Of a stretch of 18,597 nt of DNA, positions 8,151 through 16,850 are shown in pieces. Origin of the DNA: Ruminococcus sp. GTDB lineage: Bacteria; Bacillota_A; Clostridia; Oscillospirales; Ruminococcaceae. The notes beneath the pieces are model-generated. The model saw nothing but the letters and a program-made list of their open reading frames with translations, made no database searches and was not told the DNA's origin. Where the stretch lies: the NCBI GenBank assembly GCA_017418765.1, contig JAFOMV010000003.1, forward strand, positions 1-18,597, given 5' to 3'. Position 1 is the first letter of the stretch; every line of letters begins with the position of its first letter. A program made the position numbers and the translations under genes.

Positions 8151-8501
8151 TTATATAGTTAACTGTTCCCACTCTTTTTCCTTGAATCCGACCAGAACTT
8201 TCTCATCTGTCACAAGCAGAGGGCGCTTTACAAGCATCCCATCGCTTGCAAGAAGCTTCAGCTGCTCATCCTCTGACATACTGTCAAGTTTATCTTTCAG
8301 TTCAAGCGAACGATAGAGCTGACCGCTTGTGTTGAAAAATCTCTTTAATGGAAGTCCGCTTTTAGAGTACCATTCTTTTAATTCGTCATAAGATGGATTG
8401 TCCTCTTTTATATCTCTTATTTCGTATATATTATTGTTCTCATCAAGCCAGTTCCGGGCTTTTTTACACGTTGAGCATTTAGGATAACATATAAATTTCA
8501 T
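8151..8501 (-). CDS. Spx/MgsR/ArsC-family thioredoxin-fold protein
   Basis: A 116-aa protein of the arsenate-reductase-like family that also holds Spx, MgsR and YffB. The N-terminal 'CYPKCSTCKKA' gives Cys5, Cys9 and Cys12. Cys9-x-x-Cys12 sits where Spx has its redox switch. Arg93-Pro94 in 'LVKRPLLV' is the conserved cis-Pro region. It could be a redox-sensing RNA polymerase binder like Spx/MgsR, or a glutathione/arsenate-type reductase; no ars genes are nearby, which makes arsenate reduction unlikely. The ATG has a strong GGAGG about 8 bases upstream. It is followed by its own terminator. I could not find a convincing promoter in the 86 bases before it, so it may depend on read-through from the hydrolase gene or on a weak promoter. 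Confidence 0.88.
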   Translation of the reverse strand: MKFICYPKCSTCKKARNWLDENNNIYEIRDIKEDNPSYDELKEWYSKSGLPLKRFFNTSGQLYRSLELKDKLDSMSEDEQLKLLASDGMLVKRPLLVTDEKVLVGFKEKEWEQLTI

Positions 8502-8548
8502 CGTATCTCCTCCGTTTTATGCATTGATACTGCGTTATTACCGAAAAA

Positions 8549-8575
8549 GAGCAGAACCAGTGTACAGTTCTGCTC
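8549..8575 (-). terminator. Terminator of the SleB-like hydrolase gene
   Basis: A 9-bp stem, GAGCAGAAC (8549-8557) with GTTCTGCTC (8567-8575), has a 9-base loop. On the minus strand it is followed at once by TTTTT. It starts 12 bases beyond the hydrolase stop. Confidence 0.85.
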
Positions 8576-8587
8576 GAATTTTCGATA

Positions 8588-9529
8588 TTAATAAAAATAA
8601 TTCTGGTATCCGTCGCCGTAGAAGTAAAAATATCCTTCACTAAATGACTCAGGACTGCTAAAGTAGAGATTAACTGCTTCTTTGACCTGATCTGTCACAA
8701 TACCTGAAAATGTTCCAAGATTGACGTAGCTGTAAGAGCCTTCAAACTGGAATGGCTGAGCCAGAACACCATAAATCGTATTAGGGAACTGACTTGAATT
8801 CACCCTGTTCATGATGACCTCAACAACTCTTGCCTTGTCATAAACACTGATCCAATCTGAACCTGCTTCGTTAGCTACCGCATTACAGAGAATAATGTAC
8901 TCTTCATCTGTTATTGGAAGCCAGCCTGTGCCATTGCCTGATACAACTGTTGTGCCTGAAGTATCTGCGGGGCTTGAATTAGCTGTTAAGTCGGTTCCGT
9001 TGGAATCGGGTATCTGTGTCAATGCTTCTGTTGAAGGAGGTATCGGGGCAGCAACTGATTCAGCGATTGTGGCAGTTGAATAGCCGATCGCAGACTCTGT
9101 CTGAGTCTCAGTTACGGGCTCAGTCTCAAGCTCCTCAGTAGCAGGTGCATGGACTGGAGCGGGTACCGTTGCAGCGGATGCTGCAGTTGTAGCATTAGCT
9201 GTAGATACAGCGGTAGAAATCTCTGATGTAGAGGATTCGTTATTACCAGATTCTTCTGACATGATCTCGGATTCAGATAATACTTCATCCTGATCTGTCT
9301 CGTTTGAGGTGGTTACCTTTTCATTGGCTGCTGCATATTCTGAATCAGCATCATAATTGACGCCTTTATCAGAACCTTCATCTTCGGTCACTTCGTAACC
9401 ATACTCAGCCTCCTCGACAAAGTCTGCTGAACTAACATTTGTGGAATTGATATAAGACACACCAAGACCACCGCCCAAACAAGTAGCAACAACCCCGCAT
9501 GCTAAAGCTGCGGCTTTAAGATTTACCAT
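8588..9529 (-). CDS. Secreted cell wall hydrolase with C-terminal SleB (Hydrolase_2) domain
   Basis: A 313-aa exported protein. Residues 1-30 form a signal peptide: Lys5, then a hydrophobic Ala/Gly/Val core. From about 35 to 200 there is a low-complexity linker, acidic at first, then rich in Thr, Ala, Ser and Pro. The last ~110 residues are a SleB-like domain: 'LCNAVANEAG' with Glu221 at the catalytic place of SleB/CwlJ-type lytic enzymes, 'VVEVIMNRV', and a Tyr-rich end with 'YFYFYGDGYQNYFY'. SleB cleaves spore cortex, but this domain also occurs in vegetative wall remodelling, and no germination genes lie nearby. The start at 9529 is preferred because AAAGGA lies 7 bases upstream; the longer start at 9574 overlaps the promoter -10. 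It is monocistronic or reads weakly into the Spx-like gene. Confidence 0.87.
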   Translation of the reverse strand: MVNLKAAALACGVVATCLGGGLGVSYINSTNVSSADFVEEAEYGYEVTEDEGSDKGVNYDADSEYAAANEKVTTSNETDQDEVLSESEIMSEESGNNESSTSEISTAVSTANATTAASAATVPAPVHAPATEELETEPVTETQTESAIGYSTATIAESVAAPIPPSTEALTQIPDSNGTDLTANSSPADTSGTTVVSGNGTGWLPITDEEYIILCNAVANEAGSDWISVYDKARVVEVIMNRVNSSQFPNTIYGVLAQPFQFEGSYSYVNLGTFSGIVTDQVKEAVNLYFSSPESFSEGYFYFYGDGYQNYFY

Positions 9530-9572
9530 CAACTCATCCTTTCGTGAATTAGAGTATTTCTGGGCTAATATC

Positions 9573-9601
9573 ATGATATCACATTATCATGAAAATGGCA
9601 A
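9573..9601 (-). promoter_or_regulatory. Promoter of the SleB-like hydrolase gene, with paired TCATGA palindromes
   Basis: On the minus strand TTGCCA (plus 9596-9601) and TATCAT (9573-9578) are 17 bases apart. TCATGA palindromes at 9571-9576 (over the -10) and 9587-9592 (in the spacer) are 16 bases apart, and the first is the centre of a 12-base palindrome, ATATCATGATAT (9568-9579). They could be operator half-sites, but no regulator is identified. Confidence 0.6.
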
Positions 9602-9855
9602 TACTTTCCGTACCTTTTCCATTTTCTCTCCAAATATTTTCCTTTATAAAGTTTACTAATAGCAATTTTGTACACAATTAACAACGCAAACTTCATGTTA
9701 AAATCAAATATATTAACTGTAAGTAACAATATATTTCCCACATATTCAATAATACTAATACAAAAACGTCAAATATCATAACATATCACATGAGTAATAA
9801 AATATGACAAAATGTTTTTATCATTTCAATATGTGTAAAAATGTATATCCTACTA
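9602..9855. other. AT-rich intergenic spacer between divergent hydrolase and moxR operon
   Basis: About 250 bases of very AT-rich DNA without a supported gene. I see no tRNA, riboswitch or strong terminator. Short inverted repeats occur, for example GTTAA/TTAAC (9697-9701 and 9713-9717) and CACATATT/AATATGTG (9739-9746 and 9828-9835), but in sequence this AT-rich such pairs are expected by chance. It may hold regulator sites for either side. Confidence 0.5.
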
Positions 9856-9884
9856 TTGCAAAGCTTCCTATTTAATGGTATAAT
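9856..9884 (+). promoter_or_regulatory. Promoter of the moxR - TerB/BrxD/helicase gene run
   Basis: TTGCAA (9856-9861), 17 bases, then a perfect TATAAT (9879-9884). The predicted start is near 9891, giving a leader of about 44 bases before the moxR ATG. It is the only clear promoter I found ahead of the seven following genes. Confidence 0.78.
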
Positions 9885-9934
9885 AATAATGGCTGTATTA
9901 TCAGCTAAAGATATATAAAACAGGAGATACAAAT

Positions 9935-10894
9935 ATGAATAATTCAACCTACACAAACCGGATAAACACTGTGATATCCGAAGTGAAAAAAGCGGTTATC
10001 GGTAAAGACGCAATAATCATCAAGGTGCTTCTTGCTGTATTATGCAAGGGTCATGTCCTTATTGAAGATATTCCAGGTGTCGGCAAGACTACACTTGCAC
10101 TCGCCTTTTCAAAGGCTCTTTCTCTTGAACACAACCGTATGCAGTTCACACCGGATGTACTTCCTTCAGATGTTACAGGCTTCTCCGTTTATAATAAGTC
10201 CACAGGAAAGTTTGAATTTCGCCCCGGAGTTGCTTTTTGCAATCTTTTCCTTGCAGACGAGATAAACAGAACATCAAGCAAAACCCAGTCAGCCCTGCTT
10301 GAGCTTATGGAAGAAAAAAGCATAACTGTCGACGGCAATACATACAAGCTTCCGGAGCCATATACCGTTATCGCTACTCAGAACCCTATCGGTTCAGCAG
10401 GAACTCATAATCTTCCCGATTCACAGCTTGACCGTTTCATGATAAAGCTGAGTATGGGCTACCCAGATTTCAAAGGCGAAGTTGATATCTTGAAATCAAA
10501 ATACAATACAAATCCTCTTGATAATGTGAGAGCTGTTGCAGATTCATCATTTATCCTTGAGCTTCAGGATTATATCTCTAATGTATATGTGGATGACAGG
10601 ATATACGAATATGTTGTTTCACTTTCGGCAGCCACAAGAAATCACCCTATGATAAAGCTTGGTGTAAGCCCTCGTGGTACTCTCGCACTTATGCAGCTTT
10701 CAAAGGGGATCGCTGTCGCTATGGGACGTGACTATGTCATCCCGGAAGATATATCCTACATATGCGGCGATGTTTTTGAGCACAGGATAATGCTAAATTC
10801 CAAGGCTAAATTTTCAGAAATGAATGCATCGGATATCATAACAGAAATACTGAAAACAGTTCCTGTCCCCGGAATATCAGAACCAAGAAGGTGA
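9935..10894 (+). CDS. MoxR-family AAA+ ATPase
   Basis: A 319-aa cytosolic AAA+ ATPase of the MoxR type, presumed to act as a chaperone for partner proteins encoded next to it. Walker A is GVGKT (48-52), with Lys51. Walker B is 'LFLADEIN' with Asp108-Glu109. Sensor 1 is Asn150 in 'IATQNP'. The family-typical 'QLDRF' follows at 164-168, with Arg167. The C-terminal lid contains 'VSPRGTLALMQLSKGIAV', as usual for MoxR. AGGAG lies about 8 bases before the ATG. The next gene, DUF58, starts 4 bases after the stop; MoxR-DUF58 pairs are widespread, and the DUF58 protein is the likely partner. Confidence 0.95.
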   Translation: MNNSTYTNRINTVISEVKKAVIGKDAIIIKVLLAVLCKGHVLIEDIPGVGKTTLALAFSKALSLEHNRMQFTPDVLPSDVTGFSVYNKSTGKFEFRPGVAFCNLFLADEINRTSSKTQSALLELMEEKSITVDGNTYKLPEPYTVIATQNPIGSAGTHNLPDSQLDRFMIKLSMGYPDFKGEVDILKSKYNTNPLDNVRAVADSSFILELQDYISNVYVDDRIYEYVVSLSAATRNHPMIKLGVSPRGTLALMQLSKGIAVAMGRDYVIPEDISYICGDVFEHRIMLNSKAKFSEMNASDIITEILKTVPVPGISEPRR

Positions 10895-10898
10895 AGAT

Positions 10899-12092
10899 AT
10901 GCTGCTGACGAAACTTCTGTTTATCGTACTTATCATAGTTAGCTTTTTCTTCTATATTCTGTATCTCGGCGATTTTGCTCTTGTGCTTTTTATCGTTATG
11001 CTCGCTGTTCCGGTCATTATGTTTATCATGACTCTGTATGCGAAAAAGCACATAACAGTTGAATTTGCAGTTAAGGATAAGATCGTGTCAAAGGGACAAA
11101 CATTCCCTGTTCAGCTCGTAGTTACCAATACCTCTATGATCCCTGTAGGAAAAGCTGAGGCACACATCGAGTATTACAACGTTTTCAATAATCAGATCAC
11201 ATCATTTGAGCTGTACCTTCCTATACAGGCAAAAAATTCACAGCGTGTTACATTTCAGCTAAGCTCCATGTACTGTGGTATCATTAAGATCAAAAATTCC
11301 GAACTTACATTATTTGATCCGCTGAGAATATTCAAATTCAAAACAGCAAGGAACGTACGCACTGAGGTAGCCGTTACACCTGACAGCCAGGAGATCAGCG
11401 GCACTATAAATTATACGGACAGGCTAAATGATGAAAGCGACAATTTCTCAGAACACAAGCCGGGCAACGATCCTTCTGAGGTATTTGATCTCAGGGAATA
11501 TATCCCCGGTGATAAGCTTAATCGTATCCACTGGAAACTAAGCTCCAAAAAGGATGAATTCATTGTCAAAGAATACAGTCTGCCCATAGATGTTCCATGC
11601 GCATTGTTCCTCGATCTTAAATGCTATGAAGACAGCGATTATACCTTAGCTGTATTTGATACCCTCGTTGAGACATTTCTTTCTGTTTCGGAATTTCTCA
11701 TAGCTAACGAAAGAGCACATAAGGTTATATTCTATAATGCCAAACTCAGAGAATTTGAAGAAAGACAGATCGAAAGCCCGGAAATGCTCGGTGATATGAT
11801 AAGGGAACTGATCCTTTCGGTAAATGATAACCTTTACTGTGAGTCCCACGAATCATATTTCTCTGATCATCCTGTCAATTCGCTGTCATCCTTTACATTC
11901 ATAACTTCTGTGACTGATACATCTGTATTTGAATACATAGACAATGAGATCGATTCAGATCTGAAAAACACCATAGTTGTTGTGAAGGATCCTGATGAAG
12001 CTGCAAGGATCCAGACAGATCACTCAGATATGAGCATCATACCTGTCCTGATAGGAAGGATATCCGCTTCAATAAAGGAAATAGAAATATAA
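10899..12092 (+). CDS. DUF58 domain-containing membrane protein
   Basis: A 397-aa protein with two N-terminal hydrophobic segments (about residues 3-20 and 25-46), then a beta-rich region, then the DUF58 signature: 'FDLREYIPGDKLNRIHWKLS' at about residues 194-213. The later part should take a von Willebrand A-like fold. DUF58 proteins are the usual partners of MoxR ATPases, but their biochemical task is not settled. The ribosome binding site AGAAGG overlaps the end of moxR. The stop TAA shares one base with the following transglutaminase ATG (TAATG), so translation is probably coupled. Confidence 0.92.
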   Translation: MLLTKLLFIVLIIVSFFFYILYLGDFALVLFIVMLAVPVIMFIMTLYAKKHITVEFAVKDKIVSKGQTFPVQLVVTNTSMIPVGKAEAHIEYYNVFNNQITSFELYLPIQAKNSQRVTFQLSSMYCGIIKIKNSELTLFDPLRIFKFKTARNVRTEVAVTPDSQEISGTINYTDRLNDESDNFSEHKPGNDPSEVFDLREYIPGDKLNRIHWKLSSKKDEFIVKEYSLPIDVPCALFLDLKCYEDSDYTLAVFDTLVETFLSVSEFLIANERAHKVIFYNAKLREFEERQIESPEMLGDMIRELILSVNDNLYCESHESYFSDHPVNSLSSFTFITSVTDTSVFEYIDNEIDSDLKNTIVVVKDPDEAARIQTDHSDMSIIPVLIGRISASIKEIEI

Positions 12093-14737
12093 TGAAAAGA
12101 AAGAACATACAAAACAGTAACGGCATATCTGTATGCGACAGCATAGTTATGTCCGTAAAAAACAAGCGTCCTAATCTGCGCAAACCTTTTTCTGCCGTAA
12201 TAGCTGTTATAGGATTCGCATCTGTGATATTATCTTTCCTCGGAATGTTTGATATCCGCTTCGATCACAGCCGCATACTTTTTTCAGCTGCTGCACTTGC
12301 ACTTTTCTACATCGTAGTGACCGTTATCGAAGGGAAAGCACTATGGCTTTTTGTTACATCGCTTTTCGCCTATATTATTGCTGCTTATAAAAAAACAGCA
12401 GAAATAATACTTGGTTTCAAGTTTGTATACAATATTATATACTGCCGTTCATTTCACACTGAGATACTATATTACAAAGATCTGAACCCTTCACTTGAAA
12501 TAGGCTCCGTCACAACAATGATGTTTTTCTATATCTGGCTGCTGGCTATCATAATATTCTTTTTCACAATATGCAGGCCTAATCCGATACTGCCGCTGCT
12601 TGTAAGTTTCCCTGTGATAGAAATAGGTCTTTACAATGGCGTAGAGCTTCCTGTTCTTAGAGGGATGCTGGTCGTTGCTTACTGGCTCGCACTTCTCGGT
12701 ATGTGTTCTATCGATATAGGTGAATACTCAGGCGGTCAGAGCGGATTTGTAAGAAAGAACAACCTTTTCTTTCCCAAACGCCACATGAAGCTTAAAGTCA
12801 CAGAAAAATGCGGTGCTCTCATAATGTCCGCTGTAATTATCGTAACTTTTTTATCCACAGGTATCCTTAAACTCATAAACTACAAAAGAAGTGATGAGCT
12901 TAACATCAAAAGAAAAAATCTTTCTGAAGCAGCTGAAAATTTTTCAATGGATAATATTGCTGAAAGCTTTGCAGACATTATGAACGCTGTAGGATTTGAA
13001 TTCAAATATGAAAACCATAAGCTTGGCACAAACGATCATGTAACATATAAAAATGTTACCGATCTTCAGATCCATATCGATTCACGGCCGGACACTGCTC
13101 TTTACATTAAAGACTATGCAGGTGCAGATTATCATGATAATCAATGGTTTGACCTTCATGACAGCGCATATGACGATAACAGATATGCAGACTGCGAAAC
13201 ATACGGAATAAACCCACAGGATTTCCCTTACATATTCTCACCTATAGCGATCCCCGGCAAAAGTGAGAGCACGATCTGGATAAAGTCACTGCTGAAAAGC
13301 AGGAAAACTTTTACCCCTTACGGTGTCGATAATTTCGGCAGCTTCAAGTATGATAAAGATAAAATGGTAACATCAGCTGACCATGACAAAAAGGAAATGA
13401 CATATAAATTTATCCCAATGACAGCTGAAATGATAGCACCATCCATAGGCAATACTGAAAGCGGAACATATTCAGCTGAACTCATTTCAGATCAGACAAT
13501 ATCAGAAATGATCAAAGCCTTCTGTAATGATCACAGTCTTTTTACATCAGGCGATCTCTTTACAATTAACCATGAACTTGTTGCTCCGGATGATTTCTTA
13601 TACTCAAACGGCAAGATACTTCTTACAGAACTTCTGGAAAATAATTACAAGTCTTTCGTTTATGATAATTATCTGAAAGTTCCTGAAACTGACGCTATGA
13701 AAGAAGTACACCAGGCTTACTCTGATATCATTGACAGCGCCGATATCAGCACTGCTGAAAGCAGAATGACGGTTCTTCGCTCGATCAGAGACAGGATAAC
13801 AGCCGATTCAGAGTATTCGCTCCGCCCCGGAAAAACTCCTTCAAACAGAGACTTTGTCAACTATTTTCTGCTTGAGAATCACAAGGGCTATTGTATTCAT
13901 TATGCCACATCCGGCGTAATGCTTGCAAGAATGGCCGGTATCCCTGCAAGATATGCAACAGGATATGTTGTTGTCGGTGATGATTTCACAAATGAAACGA
14001 TGAGCGATGACGGTACGTACCATATAGATATCAAAGATAACAGGAGCCATGCATGGGCAGAGGTCTTTATAGACGGATTCGGATGGGTGCCGTTTGAATT
14101 CACGGCTGGTTACTCGGATGTAAGCGTAAATCCAGAAGCACCAAAGCCTGTACCCGAAACAACTTCTGCTGCATCATCACAAGAGCATATTACTACCAAA
14201 AAAACATCGGGAACTATAACAACCGCTTCACACACTCAAAGAAAATCATCGACAACTCAGGCCGCTCAGAATAACAGAGGTACATATAACAGCAAACCGA
14301 AAAAGCACTTCCCTACATTTCTTATCAAGCTTATTGTTTTTATTGCAGCCGCAGTATCAGCTGTCATTCTCAGGAGACAGATAATACTTAGTACACGAAA
14401 TAAAAAATTCTCAGACGGTGATGCTTCTGACAGAGTTGGTCACATATATTCTTATGCAGAAAAATTGCTGCGTCATATGGATATCGAAAACAAGGAAAAC
14501 CGATTTATTGAATTTGCAGATCAGGTGGAGGAAAAGTTCGGCGGAACTCTCTTTACATCAGGTGAATTCAAAAACATGACGCAGATAGCTCTGAAGTCAC
14601 GTTTCGGCAATCATAAGCCAACTGCTGAGGAGATCGGCAAATGCCGTAATACAGCCGATAAGATCGCTTCATCCATGTATGAAAAGAACGATCTCTTAGG
14701 TAAGCTTTATATGAAGTTCATCAATGTTCTGATTTAG
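12092..14737 (+). CDS. Multi-pass membrane transglutaminase-like protein with C-terminal DUF4129-like tail
   Basis: An 881-aa TgpA-like membrane protein. Seven hydrophobic segments lie in residues 32-260. A large extracytoplasmic region follows, with the transglutaminase core at about 560-680: Cys601 in 'GYCIHYATS', then 'MLARMAGIPARYATGY', His653 in 'SHAWAEVF', and Glu669 in 'GWVPFEF'. Many relatives have Asp at this third position. Next come a Thr/Ser-rich linker (about 690-730), a last TM segment (about 740-762), and a cytosolic tail resembling DUF4129. The fold suggests a cysteine protease or transferase acting on the cell surface. It is the third member of the MoxR-DUF58-transglutaminase set. 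The start overlaps the DUF58 stop by one base; AAAGGAA lies 11 bases upstream. Confidence 0.92.
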   Translation: MKRKNIQNSNGISVCDSIVMSVKNKRPNLRKPFSAVIAVIGFASVILSFLGMFDIRFDHSRILFSAAALALFYIVVTVIEGKALWLFVTSLFAYIIAAYKKTAEIILGFKFVYNIIYCRSFHTEILYYKDLNPSLEIGSVTTMMFFYIWLLAIIIFFFTICRPNPILPLLVSFPVIEIGLYNGVELPVLRGMLVVAYWLALLGMCSIDIGEYSGGQSGFVRKNNLFFPKRHMKLKVTEKCGALIMSAVIIVTFLSTGILKLINYKRSDELNIKRKNLSEAAENFSMDNIAESFADIMNAVGFEFKYENHKLGTNDHVTYKNVTDLQIHIDSRPDTALYIKDYAGADYHDNQWFDLHDSAYDDNRYADCETYGINPQDFPYIFSPIAIPGKSESTIWIKSLLKSRKTFTPYGVDNFGSFKYDKDKMVTSADHDKKEMTYKFIPMTAEMIAPSIGNTESGTYSAELISDQTISEMIKAFCNDHSLFTSGDLFTINHELVAPDDFLYSNGKILLTELLENNYKSFVYDNYLKVPETDAMKEVHQAYSDIIDSADISTAESRMTVLRSIRDRITADSEYSLRPGKTPSNRDFVNYFLLENHKGYCIHYATSGVMLARMAGIPARYATGYVVVGDDFTNETMSDDGTYHIDIKDNRSHAWAEVFIDGFGWVPFEFTAGYSDVSVNPEAPKPVPETTSAASSQEHITTKKTSGTITTASHTQRKSSTTQAAQNNRGTYNSKPKKHFPTFLIKLIVFIAAAVSAVILRRQIILSTRNKKFSDGDASDRVGHIYSYAEKLLRHMDIENKENRFIEFADQVEEKFGGTLFTSGEFKNMTQIALKSRFGNHKPTAEEIGKCRNTADKIASSMYEKNDLLGKLYMKFINVLI

Positions 14738-14748
14738 GAGGTATTATT

Positions 14749-15312
14749 ATGATCGATAATTCAAGCTACATTTTCAAGGGTATCATGCTGACTCTTTGCG
14801 GTGCTCTCATTACGTTTTTCCCCGGCGTTATCGCATGGATATTCTATATAATCGGCGCAGTAATCATAGTTGGGAGTGCATTTACATTTTTCGGCTCACT
14901 GGGCGAAGGCGAAGGCGGTTCGATGTTTTTCGGCTGTCTTGTCGGCGCTGCTATCGGATTCGGAGTTATGGCGCTGCCACGCTTCGTAACAGTACAGATA
15001 CCGCTTATTGCCGGTATTGTATTCACTATTGTCGGAGTAATGCGCCTGATCAAAACATATGGCAAAAATTATAACGGCAACAAAGCTGTCAGCACAGCAA
15101 GCGGTATACTCCTATTGCTTGCAGGAATTTTCTTCATGCTCAATCCATTCAAGGTAAGCAAGATAGTACGCATAATACTTGGAATCTTTATGATAGGATC
15201 AGGTATATTTGACTTTGTTGTTGCTCACTTCATCACAGAAAGGAACAATAATTCTCAGCCTTCTGTAATAGATGTGGATGTTAACTCTGTCAGCGACAGC
15301 AGCGATGAATGA
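14749..15312 (+). CDS. HdeD/DUF308-family membrane protein
   Basis: A 187-aa integral membrane protein made of about six short hydrophobic segments: 8-22, 25-46, 58-76, 82-101, 114-131 and 138-160. Gly-rich helices and repeated 'IxGIxxIxxG' patterns are typical of DUF308/HdeD. HdeD of E. coli is linked to acid resistance, but the Gram-positive relatives have no set role. The tail (about 165-187) is polar and acidic. AGGAGG lies 8 bases before the ATG and the gene starts 11 bases after the transglutaminase stop. It lies at the junction between the MoxR-type module and the TerB/BrxD module. Confidence 0.85.
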   Translation: MIDNSSYIFKGIMLTLCGALITFFPGVIAWIFYIIGAVIIVGSAFTFFGSLGEGEGGSMFFGCLVGAAIGFGVMALPRFVTVQIPLIAGIVFTIVGVMRLIKTYGKNYNGNKAVSTASGILLLLAGIFFMLNPFKVSKIVRIILGIFMIGSGIFDFVVAHFITERNNNSQPSVIDVDVNSVSDSSDE

Positions 15313-15336
15313 TATAACATTTACTGAGGTGTTGAT

Positions 15337-16848
15337 ATGTCGGATGCAAAGAAAATACTTGAAACTGTTCTGAATGACGAAAAGCTATTAAACAGCAAGG
15401 CGTTCCGTGAAAAGGTATATTCCGATATTCCTATATTGCGTACCGCATCTCAGCTTAAACGCCCCGCAACACCGCAGCGTATCAGAGAAATGAAAGCATT
15501 CGCCCTGACACCTGAAGCATACTGGCGAACATCAGCCTGGCTTTTCGTACAGCAGGGCGAAATGATGGCAGATTACGATGATGACTATGAATACAGCGAT
15601 GAATTCGTGCAATACTACCCTACCTACCGTGATCTCACTACCGAACAGCTAAGAGGATATTTCTGCTGGAGAAAATATGCACGAGATGGTATAGTCAGAA
15701 AATCACCTCCGGCTTTCCATTTCATTTATGTGTATGAACTTCTCAACGGTATCGGCTCGGAGCACGGAAAAGAGAACTTTGTGCGTATCGACAGCTTCTG
15801 TAAGGCATACAGCAGTATCAATGAAAAACTGATGACATACAGAACCAAGTGGCTGACAGACTATGCAATCTGCCATGACCTTGACAATTCCCTGCTTAGC
15901 CATACAGAGGATAATATGAATGAAAAAAATATTATCATACTTTCCGACTGGCAGAAATATGACAATGACACACTGTATGATGCTATATGTGCAATGTCAT
16001 CGTATCGTATCGAACAGTCACGATTTGCACAGGAAAATGCTGACTTATTCAAAGCTGTTCTGTGCCGAAGCTTTGTATTAATGTCTGAGTTATTCAGAAC
16101 TAATCGTAAAACTCCGTTCTGGACAAAGCTGTTCGGTAAAATCACAGAGACCGGCTACAGACTTTTTGATACCGCAGTTTTTTACCAACGGGCTCCGTTA
16201 CAAAATCGTGAATACATCGTCAATGATATCCACTCATACATATGCAGGAATGGAAAGTGGTATTGCAGAAAAATACAGTCAAGCCGTCACAGAAGCGTTA
16301 AACTCGGTGAATTTGTACGTGCTGCCGATCAGATAATGCGGCAGGAATTCGGATATCAGCACAAACTGACATCAGCAGTTTTTTCAAAGCAGGAACGATC
16401 CATTATCAATAGCGCAATAGCAGAATATCAGAAAAAGAAAAAAATAACAGAGACTGTAAATATCAGGATCGACACTTCAAAGCTAAGTGCAATACGCAAG
16501 GCAGCTGACGAGACACGTGATAAACTTTTGGTGGATGAAGATCTTATTGAGCAAGATATTGAAACTTCTGAATCCGTTTCCGGGAACGTTCAGAATGATG
16601 ATACTAATGAAGTCCGCCTTCTTACAGATGCTGAATCTGCATATTTGACTGAACTGATAAAAGGCGGCGACTCTGCTCAGACCGCAAGAAAATATGATAT
16701 CATGCCATCCGTGCTTGCCGATTCTGTCAATGAAAAACTATTTGATATTTTCAATGATACTGTCATACTGTTCGACGGTGATGAACCTGAGCTTATTGAA
16801 GATTACACTGATGAACTAAAAGATATTCTGCATATAAAGGAGATATAA
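15337..16848 (+). CDS. TerB-N/TerB-C domain protein
   Basis: A 503-aa soluble protein. The N-terminal half matches TerB-N: after an acidic stretch (about residues 81-90) comes 'YYPTYRDLTTEQLRGYFCWR' (about 94-113), then a helical region up to about 290. The C-terminal part (about 420-503) matches TerB-C: 'LTDAESAYLTELIKGGDS' and an acidic end. Between them are a Lys-rich segment (about 365-372) and a charged linker. I do not see a normal TerB metal-binding domain between the two. TerB-N/TerB-C proteins are known from the comparative genomics of Ter systems, where they are found beside DNA-handling ATPases and helicases; no activity is assigned. GAGGTG lies 5 bases before the ATG. The ATPase gene follows after 2 bases, which supports one shared complex. 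Confidence 0.85.
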   Translation: MSDAKKILETVLNDEKLLNSKAFREKVYSDIPILRTASQLKRPATPQRIREMKAFALTPEAYWRTSAWLFVQQGEMMADYDDDYEYSDEFVQYYPTYRDLTTEQLRGYFCWRKYARDGIVRKSPPAFHFIYVYELLNGIGSEHGKENFVRIDSFCKAYSSINEKLMTYRTKWLTDYAICHDLDNSLLSHTEDNMNEKNIIILSDWQKYDNDTLYDAICAMSSYRIEQSRFAQENADLFKAVLCRSFVLMSELFRTNRKTPFWTKLFGKITETGYRLFDTAVFYQRAPLQNREYIVNDIHSYICRNGKWYCRKIQSSRHRSVKLGEFVRAADQIMRQEFGYQHKLTSAVFSKQERSIINSAIAEYQKKKKITETVNIRIDTSKLSAIRKAADETRDKLLVDEDLIEQDIETSESVSGNVQNDDTNEVRLLTDAESAYLTELIKGGDSAQTARKYDIMPSVLADSVNEKLFDIFNDTVILFDGDEPELIEDYTDELKDILHIKEI

Positions 16849-16850
16849 AA

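Noticed and set aside
8895..9083. Plus-strand frame of 62 codons within the SleB-like gene
   Set aside because: It mirrors the low-complexity linker of the real minus-strand gene and has no start signal.
9497..9529. Possible lipoprotein signal (Cys11 or Cys17) in the SleB-like protein
   Set aside because: The residues before each Cys do not fit a lipobox (Thr before Cys17; the hydrophobic core is too short for Cys11), so a normal signal peptide or signal anchor is more likely.
9739..9835. Inverted repeat CACATATT/AATATGTG in the spacer before moxR
   Set aside because: Eight AT-rich bases 80 bp apart are expected by chance here, with no further pairing around them.
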